Source: Epithemia pelagica
Lineage: Eukaryota > Bacillariophyta > Bacillariophyceae > Surirellales > Surirellaceae
Reading direction: 5' to 3'
DNA: 64,000 bases
Assembly: GCA_946965045.2 (NCBI GenBank)
Contig: OX337235.1
Coordinates: 1,813,508 to 1,877,507 of the forward strand
Shown: positions 42,218 through 53,649 of the stretch, in pieces
Layout of the letters: every line of letters starts with the position of its first letter
Position numbering within the stretch: position 1 is the stretch's first letter
Translations under genes and position numbers: made by a program
The notes under the pieces: generated by a model
What the model saw: the letters and a program-made list of their open reading frames with translations, nothing else
Told to the model about the DNA's origin: nothing
Databases searched by the model: none

Positions 42218-44305
42218 ACCGATCTCCCACCTCTTGTTTCTGATTGTTTGTATTGGTTCCAGATACTCCCTTGTCATTGCATAATAATGGCTACGTAGTT
42301 TCTATACATTTCAATAGGTCAGGATTTCAATTCAATCATAACCATAACAGGCAAGCGTCCCTGGCCCAAGCAACTACCTAGGAATCCGTGAACATCCACA
42401 AAGCGGGGCAGAGTACCATGTAATGATCCGCTGCGACGAAATTCGCTTGCCTCTATGTTCGACGAATGAGGTGGAAAAGGTGAGTAAAAAGACAAGCAAA
42501 TTGTATCCCACAGGCAAAGATTGACGAACTTCAAACAAAGCAATCATCAACACTAGATGACCGGGGAGCTTGGCTTTTGGGGGTGAAAAAATTGATCCAT
42601 GAAACAGGATGAAATTCACGTAACAGAGTGTTGGCCCCCTTCACGTGCAGTGGAGCGTGTGAAAAAGTTCGACATACCTGTTTGACACATTAAATTCGTG
42701 GACAATGTAGTATCTCTCTGCCATGAAACAGCACACAGGGTGAGGAGTGTTGGACCAAAGAAACGCTTTTTGATCATGTTTTCGTCACAAAAAGCACGAA
42801 AAAACTCTCATATTCTCTAGGGCTCGATATCAGCATCGATAATCATTGCCGATGACTCAGATCCATCATAATACGTCACCTTGCCCAATCCTTTGACCGT
42901 TTACTGTATGGAAAACAACAACATCATACTGAGGGTTGAAAACTTACAACTTACTCTTGACATGAAAAGATGATAGTCGTAAGGAATCTGTCTAATTCCA
43001 ATACGAATGAGCTCATCCCCAGAAAAAGAGAGAACGACATTCGACAAAACATGTTTGAACCTGCTGCAGCTGTGGTTGTATGTGTGCAGAAAATGAGACT
43101 CTCTAGGACTTAATGTACTTGCGACAACGAAATCCACTCTCTAGAGTCTGCGGTGACGATATCACGGAACAAACTCAAAGGTCAAAACGACCCCCGAAGA
43201 ACCCCTCGCGATAATGTTCCACAAGCGTAACAGACACAGCGCCATCGACTTGGCAGAAAGTGTCCTGACTGGCTTGTGGGCCCTATTCACAGGATGAAGT
43301 GGCTGACACATACCTGTTTAATCACGAAGTGAAGGTGAGATTGTTGTTGGATCATATGTGACTCTTTCCACCACATTTTTAGATAAAGAGAGTGTCTGAG
43401 ATCAGGAACTTCATTATGGCGACCTTTTGTTTCGAAGTAAAGAACATGAAACCTTTGATTCGACTGTGAAGATCGCTTGAACAGGGATTCGTGACACAAT
43501 TCTCAGAACACAAATCATGATGTGTAAAGATACCCTCACCATGGTTGTTTTGTCGGAATCTTTAGCTCACGTTATCCTCATCACGTTCCAAGATCTCATC
43601 TATGATAGTTCACATTGTCCCGCGTCAAGATACATACTTCCATCGTCCGTCGTGGATACTCCTATGTTCATTTTCGATTTTCGATACAAGATACGAGGTA
43701 TCTCTAGGTATGTCTGTGTCTCCCATTAAGAATCGTCTGTCCATCATCCAGCATGCGTCGTATGTCGCATGTCGCACTCCCCACTTACTTTACTATAGTG
43801 GGTACATATGGGTGTATATCATTGGGAGCCAATGAATGTCTACAGCTTTGAAGAACATTACAATAAAATTTAGTATTTAAAATTCTGAAGTACAAAGTCG
43901 GCGAGATTGGCATTCACGCAGTGCCATCCCCGCCTACATCTGCTCTGCCCCATGCTCCAAATCGTTGATCGTCCACAACAACCCAATAGATAGTATCAAG
44001 GTGTGTGGAGCTTGGCGTTGTCAAGTACGAAGTGTATTGCTTGGTCTGTGGATGGATCCCTACATCAGACGGAACGACTAGCACGGTTTGGAGTCAAGAA
44101 CGAAAAGTTCTAGACGTTGCCCAAAAATGTGGCTTCAATCTGCGTTGAGAGTTGCGCGCTCGCATCTTTGTTCCATGGGATGTATTTTGTAGTTCCCCTC
44201 CTGTTTTTGAGAAACGACTGCTTATCGACGATGGAGTTATGAAGTTTCTTACTGCTATCGTCTTTTAATTTTCAGGTCTGATTTTTGAACCACCTGTATT
44301 GAAAC
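42218..44305. other. Long intergenic region
   Basis: About 2.1 kb between the transporter and the V-ATPase gene. AT-rich, with only short unconvincing frames. TTTTAATTTTCAG at 44263-44275 looks like a splice acceptor, so a 5'UTR intron of the V-ATPase gene is possible. I see no gene, TIRs or LTRs. Confidence 0.45.
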
Positions 44306-44969
44306 ATGAGTGTTGAAGAAACATGCCCGGCCTCTGCGCCTTTGTAAGTGGATCGCCCCTGGATGTAGATGGGAAGAAGTGCTGCTATTTGGCTTCGTTG
44401 CTAACAACAGCTTTTTATCGCCAGCTTTGGTTTTATGGGTGTCACATCTGCGTTGGTTTTTGCGAATATTGGTGCTGCTTACGGAACTGCCAAATCTGGA
44501 GTCGGAATTTCGTCAATGGGTGTCATGAACCCTGGATTGGTCATGCGTAACATTATTCCTGTAGTAATGGCTGGTGTTTTGGGAATTTACGGTCTCATTG
44601 TTGCGGTCATCATCCAAGGTTCAATTGTTTCGCCTCAAAACGGACTGAGTCAATATTCCCTCTACACAGGTTTTGCGCATTTAGCAGCGGGCCTTTGCTG
44701 TGGCCTCTCAGGACTTGCAGCTGGAATGGCCATTGGTATTGTCGGTGATGCAGGAGTACGCGCTGTGGGACAACAAGAAAAGCTCTTTGTTGGAATGATT
44801 TTGATTCTCATTTTCGCCGAAGCTCTTGGTTTGTACGGTGAGTCTCTCTGCCCTGTTTCAGGCCTGTGTAACTCACCACCACTGACACGTGTCCAATTTT
44901 ATCCCAACAGGTCTCATTGTTGCACTGATTCTGTCTCAAAACTCCTTTGTCTGTGAGGGCAACCAGTAA
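44306..44969 (+). CDS. VMA3: V-type H+-ATPase proteolipid subunit c
   Basis: Rotor-ring subunit of the vacuolar proton pump, 169 aa in four helices. Exons 44306-44343, 44425-44837 and 44911-44969; introns 81 bp (GTAAGT) and 73 bp (GTGAGT). The sequence is very close to other subunits c: [20 protein letters not shown] (helix 1), [19 protein letters not shown] (helix 2), [20 protein letters not shown] (helix 3) and [20 protein letters not shown] (helix 4), where the Glu of FAEALGLYG is the proton carrier. Exon 1 supplies only the 12-residue cytosolic/lumenal tip and exon 3 the end of helix 4. Joins preserve the family sequence exactly. Length matches the usual 155-170 aa. Confidence 0.96.
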
Positions 44970-45769
44970 TTAGTTCACAACATCGGAGCCTTTCTCTTGT
45001 CTTCAAATATTCATTTTCTCCTGGTATGGAACCCGCCGATTATTTTCTTGCAAGCGCACGCATTAGGTATTAGGTCGTTTCATTCGACCTGTTTTATAGA
45101 ATGAGGAGATGTCTTTTCGGTTCATCACTTATAGCCATGTCGTAAACTTCACTCATGCACTTCTAGCTTAGCGACCAAGTACTGCGTACGTCTACGGTAC
45201 CTATGTATCGTTGATGTCACCATAGCAGACATAGTAATCTTTAAGCGCTGCTATGGATCCCAACGCCGTGCTTTACACGTGGAATTTCAACCATTGCACT
45301 GGTGCAAATGAACGTTACCATCAGACTAATTTGACCATGGCGGATTTTTCTGGACGATTTTCATCTCTCCATTTCTATTACAACGGTAGATCTAGGTTAG
45401 TCACTAGCGCTAGGGACTCGGTTCGTTGTTGCGCGCTCCTTGCGCTTCTGAGAGCAACGACGAGGGGACCTTTTACGATCAGGCTTTGTGGCACAAGGAC
45501 AAGGAGTTTTTCTTATCCCTCGTAGCAATCAAACAAATAGAACGAATAGAACGGATATCTGCGAGGGATAAGAAAACGAAGATAGTTATGGACCATAACA
45601 GATTGACGGAAGGCATGCCATGGTGAAGCCACGATACACCGCGACAAACTTGATGCCAAACGTGACGTCATGTACTAGGAAAAATTACGTAGGCTCTACT
45701 GCGTTGGGACCCATAGCTGCGCCATGACGACACCATACACAGCCCAGCTCGTGGGACGAGGCAGCGGAC
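44970..45769. other. Intergenic
   Basis: 800 bp between the V-ATPase gene and the Eaf6-like gene. Short frames only; nothing supported. Confidence 0.45.
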
Positions 45770-46507
45770 ATGGCTGATCCAAACACAATGTCGGGGTTGG
45801 CTCTGCCGGCCGTTTTCAATGAAAAGGTTCAGGAAGCAAACGCGAGGAATAGCGTCGGGGGAACGAGTTCATCTCTGTTGCCGTCTGTCGCATTATCATC
45901 TACCTCGTCCTCCAACCCTCGTATTTTCACTGTGCAGGAATTGGAAGCAAAGCTGCGCGTAACTTCTCAGGCTATTGTAAATTTGCAAAAGCAAATTGTT
46001 CGAGGAGAAGAAACGTACTATGAAGAAACCCAACAGGCGCATGGAAGCAACTTGTTTCGTGGGTTTGATACCTACATTGATTCAAGGGCAACTGACTCTT
46101 CTGGAGAGAGATCAAACCACTCGGGAAGTGCTCCTCGTCGGATGCCAGGAGACTATCGATGGTTCTCGTCTTCGTTCAGCAATATCTCGAAGTATATTAA
46201 AGGGTCTACTTCTGCTGCTGCGACAGCTTCTGGTAGTTCCTTCCCTCACTTGAATGTAGAAGTTGTTCGCTTAACGAAACAGCAATTGCAGGCACACGAG
46301 GAATATAAAAAGAAACAACGAGAAGGCAATTCGGAATCGAAAGAAAAGTCATTTTCGGCGATGAGAGAAAAGAGATCTCTCGAAGAAGTTGCAAAAGCTA
46401 ATGATGATGGGAAGCAGGAACCCCCGCAGAAAGTCAGCCGCTCTGGTTCAACTGGCAACAAAGGCAGTGCCTCGGGAAGGCCCACAAGAAAGCGCAAGAG
46501 CACTTGA
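45770..46507 (+). CDS. EAF6: Eaf6/MEAF6-like subunit of NuA4-type histone acetyltransferase
   Basis: Predicted chromatin protein of 245 aa, single exon. The Eaf6 core is at residues about 54-150: a coiled helix (VQELEAKLRVTSQAIVNLQK then QIVRGEETYYEETQQ) followed by GSNLFRGFDTYIDSRA and, after a Ser-rich insert, PGDYRWFSSSFSNISKYI, matching the family order helix, GN-x-RGFD, then an acidic D-R-x-F-S-x-S motif. Eaf6 helps assemble NuA4/TIP60 and MOZ/HBO1 complexes. Extra features are a Ser-rich N-terminus and a long Lys-rich C-terminus ending RPTRKRKST, a probable nuclear localisation signal. The usual family length is ~110-200 aa. Start is the first ATG in frame. Confidence 0.78.
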   Translation: MADPNTMSGLALPAVFNEKVQEANARNSVGGTSSSLLPSVALSSTSSSNPRIFTVQELEAKLRVTSQAIVNLQKQIVRGEETYYEETQQAHGSNLFRGFDTYIDSRATDSSGERSNHSGSAPRRMPGDYRWFSSSFSNISKYIKGSTSAAATASGSSFPHLNVEVVRLTKQQLQAHEEYKKKQREGNSESKEKSFSAMREKRSLEEVAKANDDGKQEPPQKVSRSGSTGNKGSASGRPTRKRKST

Positions 46508-46737
46508 ACAGTGATCTCAACTCACGTGGCTCGTTGATGTCGTCATATGTCTTGAGCCGTCTTAATTTCCTTTCTGACCAGAATGATGAAAGATCACGAC
46601 TGTTGCACCTCGACCACAAACGAAACTTAAAACACAACTCACCAGCCCTCCCAAAGATCAAAAGAATTCAAAACTCAACTATTGTCGTATTTTCTTTTGG
46701 GGTTGTAGCGTCTTGATTGTTTCAAGATTCTTGGTGA

Positions 46738-46995
46738 ATGAAAGGACTGGAAATGAAGAAGGCGTCGATTACTGCTCCGCGCCGTATCTCCAAGAAAATT
46801 TCGGATCTCTCGCTTTATCCAAACTCGCTTGGAGATTCCATGACACGAAGCTCTGCTGAATCGACTGCATCCCACTTTTCCGAATTGACAAAAGAACCTC
46901 ATTTCACGAAGCATGCCCGCCGTCCAGCTTTGGCTCAAGATAGCTTTGAAGAAATTCTCCCACAGATCATGACGGAGTTAAACGCTGAAGCCTAA
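46738..46995 (+). CDS. Small hypothetical protein
   Basis: 85-aa open frame downstream of the Eaf6-like gene. No domain recognised. It is basic at the start (KKASITAPRRISKKISDLSL), Ser-rich in the middle and ends in a possible amphipathic helix (SFEEILPQIMTELNAEA). Composition looks protein-like. It could be an independent short gene or the last exon of a gene whose upstream exon I cannot place. No other support. Confidence 0.35.
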   Translation: MKGLEMKKASITAPRRISKKISDLSLYPNSLGDSMTRSSAESTASHFSELTKEPHFTKHARRPALAQDSFEEILPQIMTELNAEA

Positions 46996-47380
46996 GGGAG
47001 GACAGTATGAATCTTGGCATGTTCAGACACACGCTACTTTTGAGATGTTGAAATACATTACCCACTTCGAAGAGAGATTTTGCAAGCGAGTCCAGTGTGT
47101 TGCTTATGTTTAGATGTCGAATAGATTTAAAGAGATAAAGCCTTTCCATAGAAGTTTACTTCGTTCTATATACTGCGACTTTGAATCCCTTGTTGTCATC
47201 GATCACGCCAACGATGTGGTCTGGTGGAAATCAAGACAAGCACCGGTTCAGTTCAACTTTTCCATTCTTGCATACGTTGTCATACGTTGTCAATAAAGTC
47301 GACTTGTCATGAACGGTCAAATACAGTCGAAATCAATGCTCCTTCGAATTCGAAAGTTTGGCTTCTTCTAACCCCATAAT

Positions 47381-48226
47381 TTACAACGCAACGACGAGGG
47401 GAGGAATGACACATATACCGACAAGTGTCGTGACTAGCGATCCCACCGCAAGGCCGTATTTTGCATTTTGCATCATCATTCGTCTCCGAATGCCTTTTGC
47501 GCCTCTCCTGAATGAGGTTGCCATTAATGCAAGCTGACTGGTACGTTCTTCCATATCTCGCAGATTGTCCTCTCGCTCCAGGATTGCCGAAATGTTGGAT
47601 TGCATCAAGTCGGACGTTTCTTGGACGCTTTGATTCAAACGTGCTATTCTTCCAAGATATGTCACGTCTTCCATTCTTTGTAAGAGTATGGGTGCATACT
47701 TCTTTTGACAAGCCATGGTTGACCCATATCTCCAATCTTTATCCGACAGGCGAGGCCTCGCGGTCAAAATAATCATCTTTTGAATAAAGCTTTTAACCTC
47801 CGCCTCCATAGTTGTTTGATCTTCCCAAGTGGTGGCTGATGGATTGTACACAGCAGCAAATACCCAAACAACTGGCTCTTTAAATACTTCGTCTTCAAAG
47901 TCCATGTCCCAATCATTGGAGTGGTGCTCGTATACATGAAATTTGACCGCTTTTAGCCTAGGAACCCCATTATCTTTCGTGTATGATGAGGATGCCTCTT
48001 CCGCCTGCTTTTGCCTTGACCCAAAGATAACAGTACCCCTGGATTTGCACGTGTGGTATTCCCATCCCGGTGTGTTTTTCTTAGCAAGTATGGCTTTCGC
48101 CGCTTGCGTAACAGCGCCATGGAAGTGGTCATCCCCAGCCTCAACAAGGATTGTTTTGTTACGTGATACTGAAGACCATAGAATTTTCTGGTTCATTGGG
48201 TCATTTGTCTCCGGTGTCATTATCAT
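47381..48226 (-). CDS. Longin R-SNARE (VAMP7/synaptobrevin-like)
   Basis: Membrane-fusion R-SNARE of 281 aa, single exon. Residues ~12-165 form an atypically long longin domain (KILWSSVSRNKTILVEAGDD, AVKFHVYEHH, VVWVFAAVYNPSATTW). The SNARE helix is at about 195-250: RIARLNQSVQETSDLMQSNI then SAILEREDNLRDMEERTSQL, where the Arg of LERED is the zero layer, followed by ALMATSFRRGAKGIRRRMMM. A C-terminal anchor (YGLAVGSLVTTLVGICVIPP) ends the protein, as in VAMPs. The longin domain has an extra loop with KQAEEASSSYTKDNGVP. It would act with Q-SNAREs on endosome/vacuole/plasma-membrane routes; the exact compartment is not readable. ATG 48226 is used; Met3 is equally good. Confidence 0.88.
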   Translation of the reverse strand: MIMTPETNDPMNQKILWSSVSRNKTILVEAGDDHFHGAVTQAAKAILAKKNTPGWEYHTCKSRGTVIFGSRQKQAEEASSSYTKDNGVPRLKAVKFHVYEHHSNDWDMDFEDEVFKEPVVWVFAAVYNPSATTWEDQTTMEAEVKSFIQKMIILTARPRLSDKDWRYGSTMACQKKYAPILLQRMEDVTYLGRIARLNQSVQETSDLMQSNISAILEREDNLRDMEERTSQLALMATSFRRGAKGIRRRMMMQNAKYGLAVGSLVTTLVGICVIPPLVVAL

Positions 48227-48815
48227 CTTATGTGGTTGTTTGTAGTCAAAATTTGTGAGAACAGAAGGGAGAAAAAGGAAAGATGTGGAGAAAGTAGACT
48301 ACCAGTCCCGATTTGGGAACTCGGAAGTCGCGCAACGCAGCGCGGCAGAATGGATGGTCCCCACGAGTCCCTCAGTCCCACAACGACCGGACCCAACAAT
48401 TCTCATCGCTCTGATCATTCCCGTGTTGAAAAATGGAAGCGAAGATGATAACGCGATGCGCGATAGATAGTTCTCCGGGGGACAAGGTTCGCATATTCTA
48501 ATGCAAGAGTGAAGAGTTAAGACAGAAAACTGCTGTGAAGCCAGGTCTATGAACTGTGTCTTCTCTTCACCTAGTTTGTGACGACTTCGTTGAGGATACC
48601 AACGATTACAAATCAGGCCATGTTCCACCCTCCGACGGCAGCATCGGAAAAAAAATTGTGAACATATTCATGGGAGTAGCTAGGTGACCTTTCGAGCGGA
48701 GGAAATGAACTCAACTCACTAGTTTAGGTCAATAAAAACAATGTTTTGCAATAGGAAAAAGCGAACAGCTGCCATAAGGCTCCAAACTCAAAATGCACTC
48801 CTTTTGTTCTTATTT
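48227..48815. other. Intergenic
   Basis: About 590 bp between the R-SNARE start and the stop of the next minus-strand gene. No gene seen. Confidence 0.45.
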
Positions 48816-49631
48816 CTATAGAAGGCCCGATCCGGCGTGTACCAGAACATCCGGTGCGTCACGCTCCGCCTCGGCAATCTTTTTCTGAGCGATTTCTTCA
48901 CGCTTCTTTCGTTCCTTGCGTTTCCCAACAGTTCGAGTGGCCAATGTTGCTCCCGCTCCGCCCACAACAGCACCCACAGGACCCAACGCAATGAGGCCAA
49001 CAATTCCACCCGTCACACCAGCGGCGATTGTCGCTCTCTTTCGGCGAACCTTCATTTTTTCAACTTCGGGAGGATAAGTTTTGTGTGGGCCTCTCACTGC
49101 TCCTGCCTTATAGGTCGTCATTGTGGTTGTTGTGGTTTTGGTTGCCATGAGGGTTGCTGGCGCTGATTGCGTCAATGCAGTTGAGGTTGGGCTTGTCATC
49201 TTGGTAAGCGGCTCCGCTGGAACGATGGCAGTGCTGGGCTCTTGGTTGGAGGTAGAGGTGCTAGTGGCAGTCGCAATGGTCCGTGGGGGTCCAGGGGACT
49301 TCTCCACAATGGTAGTTGGGGGTCCAGGGGGATTCTCCATTATGGTGGTCGGCGGTGGCGAGAGCACCATGGATGTTGTTGGGGCACCACCCGGAGAGGG
49401 CCCTAATGATGATTGCACATTATATAATGGGTTAGGTCGTGCTGTTGTCGTTGTCAAAGCTGAGACCACTGTGATATCCCCATCGTCAAGAAGAACTGGG
49501 GCAGGAGCCGGCACAAAGGACGAAGACGCCGTCGGCGAAGCGAAGCTGTATGGGTTCGGTTGAGTCGCCGATGCTGAGGCGCCACTGAATTGTCGAGGTT
49601 GGCTGTTGATGCTGGAGACTGGTTGTTGCAT
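48816..49631 (-). CDS. Hypothetical protein with Pro/Thr-rich region and Gly-rich hydrophobic hairpin
   Basis: 271 aa, not recognised. ATG 49631 is used because the open frame upstream of it has no ATG. Residues 1-190 are disordered, rich in Pro, Ser and Thr, with a small internal repeat (PPTTIMENPPG and PPTTIVEKSPG). Residues ~205-245 are a Gly/Ala-rich hydrophobic segment (GVTGGIVGLIALGPVGAVVG) of the glycine-zipper type, which could insert in or bind a membrane, followed by a Lys/Glu-rich helix (GKRKERKKREEIAQKKIAEA). Similar Gly-zipper plus basic helix tails are common in diatom proteins of unknown role. No signal peptide. Confidence 0.6.
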   Translation of the reverse strand: MQQPVSSINSQPRQFSGASASATQPNPYSFASPTASSSFVPAPAPVLLDDGDITVVSALTTTTARPNPLYNVQSSLGPSPGGAPTTSMVLSPPPTTIMENPPGPPTTIVEKSPGPPRTIATATSTSTSNQEPSTAIVPAEPLTKMTSPTSTALTQSAPATLMATKTTTTTMTTYKAGAVRGPHKTYPPEVEKMKVRRKRATIAAGVTGGIVGLIALGPVGAVVGGAGATLATRTVGKRKERKKREEIAQKKIAEAERDAPDVLVHAGSGLL

Positions 49632-50494
49632 TTCTTTCTTTTGCAGTTGCAGGTCTAATTTTATGTCTGCTGAAGGAGGATGTGAAACTTTTGCAAAGGA
49701 TATTTGCACGATTCTATTCGTTGTTTCGTTTCAACACAACAAAAAATATTGTGGGATTGCTGCAAGTTGAAAAATGCAAGACATCTTTCTCCCCAAAGTG
49801 CTCGTGGTTGTGACTGGTGGCGGTGAACGGTGACTTGTTGTTGCGTGGTGCGTTTTATGTTTGTGTATTGTACCGACGGTGGTGCAGCCGGCGCTAGTGT
49901 GGCGTGAAGTGTACCCCAACCCCCAAACCCGAACCCGAACGGCATAAGATACGAGTCAAATTGATTGTCAAAGTCGGTCGTGCGCGAATGCCAGATTTGA
50001 GATTTGCTTCTCGTTGGTCCCGGTCATTTTCTATGCGTTAGACCCAAAGCAAAACTTCCCCCGAAACTGCCCAAGTGGAAATCTTTTGTCATCCCACGCA
50101 ATCAACAATGGGATGGTCGACCTCACCAAGACAGCCGACGCAACCACCCAGACATCAGAATCACTCCGTATCTTACATCCGTATCTAACATCAATCGAAA
50201 TCAATAATGGCCACAGAAGTTCTCCATGGATTCCAGCAGCTACCTCCAGAAAGCTAGCGGCTATGTGCTCTACTGATGGGAGTAGGACTGAGCAAGCTGT
50301 GAGTGTACCTGGGAACATAAACTTTCGTCCCAAAAAAAGCTTTGACTCTGTTGACCCGGAGAATTGTTGTAAGATGATACTAACGTGTACTAATGATATT
50401 AATTCGGTTATCGTCGAAAAGGCATAATCCTCAATTCTCCTACACCAGGACCTCTTAGGTTAGGGAAAGGGCAGGGTCAACCAACAATCAGACA
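49632..50494. other. Intergenic
   Basis: About 860 bp. A short plus-strand frame (50112-50427) exists, but its composition is not convincing and nothing else is seen. Confidence 0.45.
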
Positions 50495-52972
50495 TCACGT
50501 TGGAGTTAATATAGATTGAGGAGTCTCGGCTGATATATTCAATGTTGAGTTTTCGGGGCAAAGGCGATAGAGAATCGCATGCAGTCGTCTCATGCTCAAT
50601 TGTTGGTCCACTCCTGATTCTGTTTTCAGGTGAAACGATACACTACGTTCGGATATCTGTCCAAGGCGTTCCTTCATTGTAATGTTATGAAAGGGACTCG
50701 CCAATAATTTCCAATTTAGCAGAGGCCGTTTCTTGTGCCATGAAGCATGCCTGTCAACAGAATATGGATGATATCGAGCTTCCATCTTCTCATCATTTGT
50801 ATCCAAGCATTGGAGACCCGTGGTGTAGAAGAAGCACTTGGCTATCAGAATGTCCTCGTCAGAACCTTGCCAATGAGGTCGGCAATCGACCTTACTCATC
50901 AGTTTCTCGACAAGCAGTCGCAGAGCCACCGTGTTGAGTGTATACCCTGCACCGCCTCCAGAAAAGCGTAGCCTACGTGATATCCCATAAGATCCACCCA
51001 ACATAAGTGGTTGAGATTCATTCCAGGGCCCTTTCCAGTTACCTGTCGAAATCGTATGCCGAAGGTTTTCTGGAATCACGTACATGTCATCTCCACCAGA
51101 ATGGAAAAAGTCATAATCATGGATGAAGTGCTTGTTAGCATATTTGTACATGGCAACAACCTTCATCCACATATTGTGGTACGCCTCTGGGCCTTCATGA
51201 AGAATGTTGACCGCACCAATCGATGGATCTGTTTTGTTTGAGGCCGCGACAAAGCCATCACATTTGGGTCCCCAGGTTTCGGCGATTGCCCGTACGTGAG
51301 AGTGACGATGTTCGTAAGTGTATACCATGCATAGAACTTTTTTGGTTCGAGTCAAAGATGGTTCATCGACACGGATTTTAAGCAGACCTGTACCTCCGTC
51401 TGGACCTTCATTGCCCTTCCCAAGAGCTATGCTACACACATCATTGGAAATATTCATCTTTGGTGGGTGCCGACGAAGGTAGGTTGGATCCGGAACATAT
51501 CCAGGACGACCATGTTCATCCAAAGCACCCATATGTCTGTCCCAGTAAGCGTCACAAATATCATGTATAATCGCATGAATGCGGTGCATTTGATGAGCCC
51601 CTCTCGGTGTGGATATTTGAAAGAACCAGCTTATTTTGCTCCATGGTCCCGTTGTAGAGGAAACACTAAAACACTGTGTGTTCTTTGGAGGTTGACACTC
51701 CATCTCATTAAAGGACTTGTAGCAGGATGGGATAATCTCCCAAGTTGCTTCCCATTGCCATACCCATGCATTAGTACAACTTCCGTGAAAATTTTGTGAG
51801 AGAGCCATGGCGTGCTTTTGACTAATAAAGTTTTCGTCAAACCATGTTCCCAAGACATTTCATTCTCCTTCTGTTTCCTCGGCTTCGCGTATCGCCGAGC
51901 GTACAAACCCTATGAATGTGTACCGACGTGGTGGAGCCCAATGGATCCAACCATAAGGGCGTGTGACAGTATTTGATAGATAATAAAGAAGATCCTGTTT
52001 CCATTTGTTGTGACCTTGAGATGTCAAGTCCAGATGGAGAATGAAGGTTGGAATTCCATTATCTATGTTTGGGTAGCTCTCGATCTTCATGTCATTGTTG
52101 TCGGCTCTGAGAATGAGTGCACCATCGCATTCTTGACCGTATGTCACAAGGGCCGTATGCTCCAGATCAAGTGGGAAGAAGGGGAATATACAAAGCAGCT
52201 CTCTGGATGATGAAGATTCCGTTTCGTTTTTTCTCGACGGAAAATCCAAGGCATGTTGAACTCGACGCAAAAGGTGATAGCGAGTCGTATCGTTATCCGG
52301 ATCCCCATAGCTTGGAGCATCTTGGCATGGCGTTGGGTAGTCAAACTCGTCAAATGATTCCACAAAATTTGAGAGCTTCCTGATAGCAGTGGATTTCGTA
52401 TTCGTTGCAGAAAGAACTGCTGTAGTCTGGTTTTGAGATATTCTGTCCCGGACACTCGTAAGCTGCAACGTCAGATGTTTTGTCAAAGAAGTAGACATAG
52501 AACCCATATCAGATGTCAAATTCAACATCGATCTCTCGCTTTCGTGTTGCAGCATTAACCCATAAAACAGGATGATCACTGCGAGGGCACAGACCATAGC
52601 CTTATGGAGTAAATTGCCTTTATATCCTTTTGATGAGATTTCAATGTGAATGGGTTTGAACATGTTGGTCTTGTGGCTAGTGGGTTTTGGTTGAATGGTA
52701 GAATGGTTCTCGCTCCTTTCCTTGTCGATCCTTGATCTTTGATATGGCTCTCTGAATACAATCTTTCGCTCTTTCAATGAACCATGGGATCTGTTGATGG
52801 TTGGTGCAGATGCTGGAAGTGAATTGTGACTTTCGGTCTTTTCGACAATCATAGATTCATCTTCATCCCTTTTTTTGATATATTTACGAGAAGCATGGTA
52901 TGACCGTCGCTCTCCATTTGGCAAATGGCTGTTATCCACTGTTGTAGAATTCGTGAGCACAGTTGACCACAT
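50495..52972 (-). CDS. GT31-type beta-1,3-galactosyltransferase (C1GALT1/Fringe-like), type II membrane
   Basis: Predicted Golgi glycosyltransferase. Proposed exons 52972-51924 and 51821-50495 with a 102-bp intron (CG|GTACAC ... TTATTAG|T) give 791 aa. Without splicing the same frame is cut by one TGA (51862-51860). The N-terminus is a ~120-residue cytosolic tail, then an anchor (HKAMVCALAVIILFYGLML). A first lumenal module (ELLCIFPFFPLDLEHTALVT then YGQECDGALILRADNN) looks like a degenerate copy of the second: KVLCMVYTYEHRHSHVRAIA, ETWGPKCDGFV, then YDFFHSGGDDMYVIPENLR with the Asp pair that binds Mn-UDP-sugar, and SGGGAGYTLNTVALRLLVEK, typical of C1GALT1. Donor and acceptor sugars are inferred only. 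Confidence 0.8.
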
Positions 52973-53649
52973 CGTCCACTTTCTCTTACTGGAAGTGGCA
53001 AAATCAGAGGGGCGGCATTGTCATTATCCTTGACTGAATGCGAAGAAGCTATGTCATCGACTACCGGTAGGCAATGTTTGTTTGGAGAGGATAACACTGG
53101 TTGGTCGTAATCTGACTTCATCACACACCAAAGATCTGAAAAATGTGCCGATTGGCCGTTGCGGCTGCGGCGGAGCAAGAGTTCAACCGGATTGAGCCCC
53201 ACCCGGCGCACCGGCAGACTCCTCCCCATAAGTAACCTTAAATATGAAAAATGCACGAGCGAGAGGCACGCATGCTCGTCCATGATGCTTGGACAACAAT
53301 CAAGTATCACTTTTTGACCATCCACGATGGTGATTTTGATGAGGGGCGATGGGTATCTCATATCTCACAGACTAAGACCAATTACGAACTTCATGGGTTT
53401 GGCCGACCTTGATTAGCTCCAACATAGACCATACGATGCTCTTGCTGGTTTTGGAATGACAGATTCTGTTGCGCAAGTCAATGTTCGAAAACAGGAGAGC
53501 CTGTACCTGGTTGAATTGAGCTCATGCAACGCTGGAAACAATTGTTCAGAGACGCCCCCGACAACAGCACTTTGGTCCCTCATGCGAAATGACAGTCAGA
53601 AACTACGAATACAGAGTATTGGTGATATTTATGTTTATGTGAACAAGAT
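52973..53649. other. Intergenic, promoter side of the glycosyltransferase
   Basis: About 680 bp up to the copia element. A 170-codon minus frame (52849-53361) overlaps the glycosyltransferase start in another frame and has no recognisable content. Confidence 0.45.

Noticed and set aside
50112-50427. Possible small plus-strand gene
   Set aside because: No domain, no splice or promoter support, and composition is ambiguous.
51860-51862. TGA in the glycosyltransferase as a selenocysteine codon
   Set aside because: No Cys occupies a comparable place in the family and I see no SECIS-like structure; an intron or nonsense mutation explains it more simply.
52849-53361. 170-codon minus frame as a 5' exon of the glycosyltransferase
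   Set aside because: A GTAAGA donor exists, but the only nearby acceptor gives a ~51-bp intron in the wrong frame for the downstream exon.
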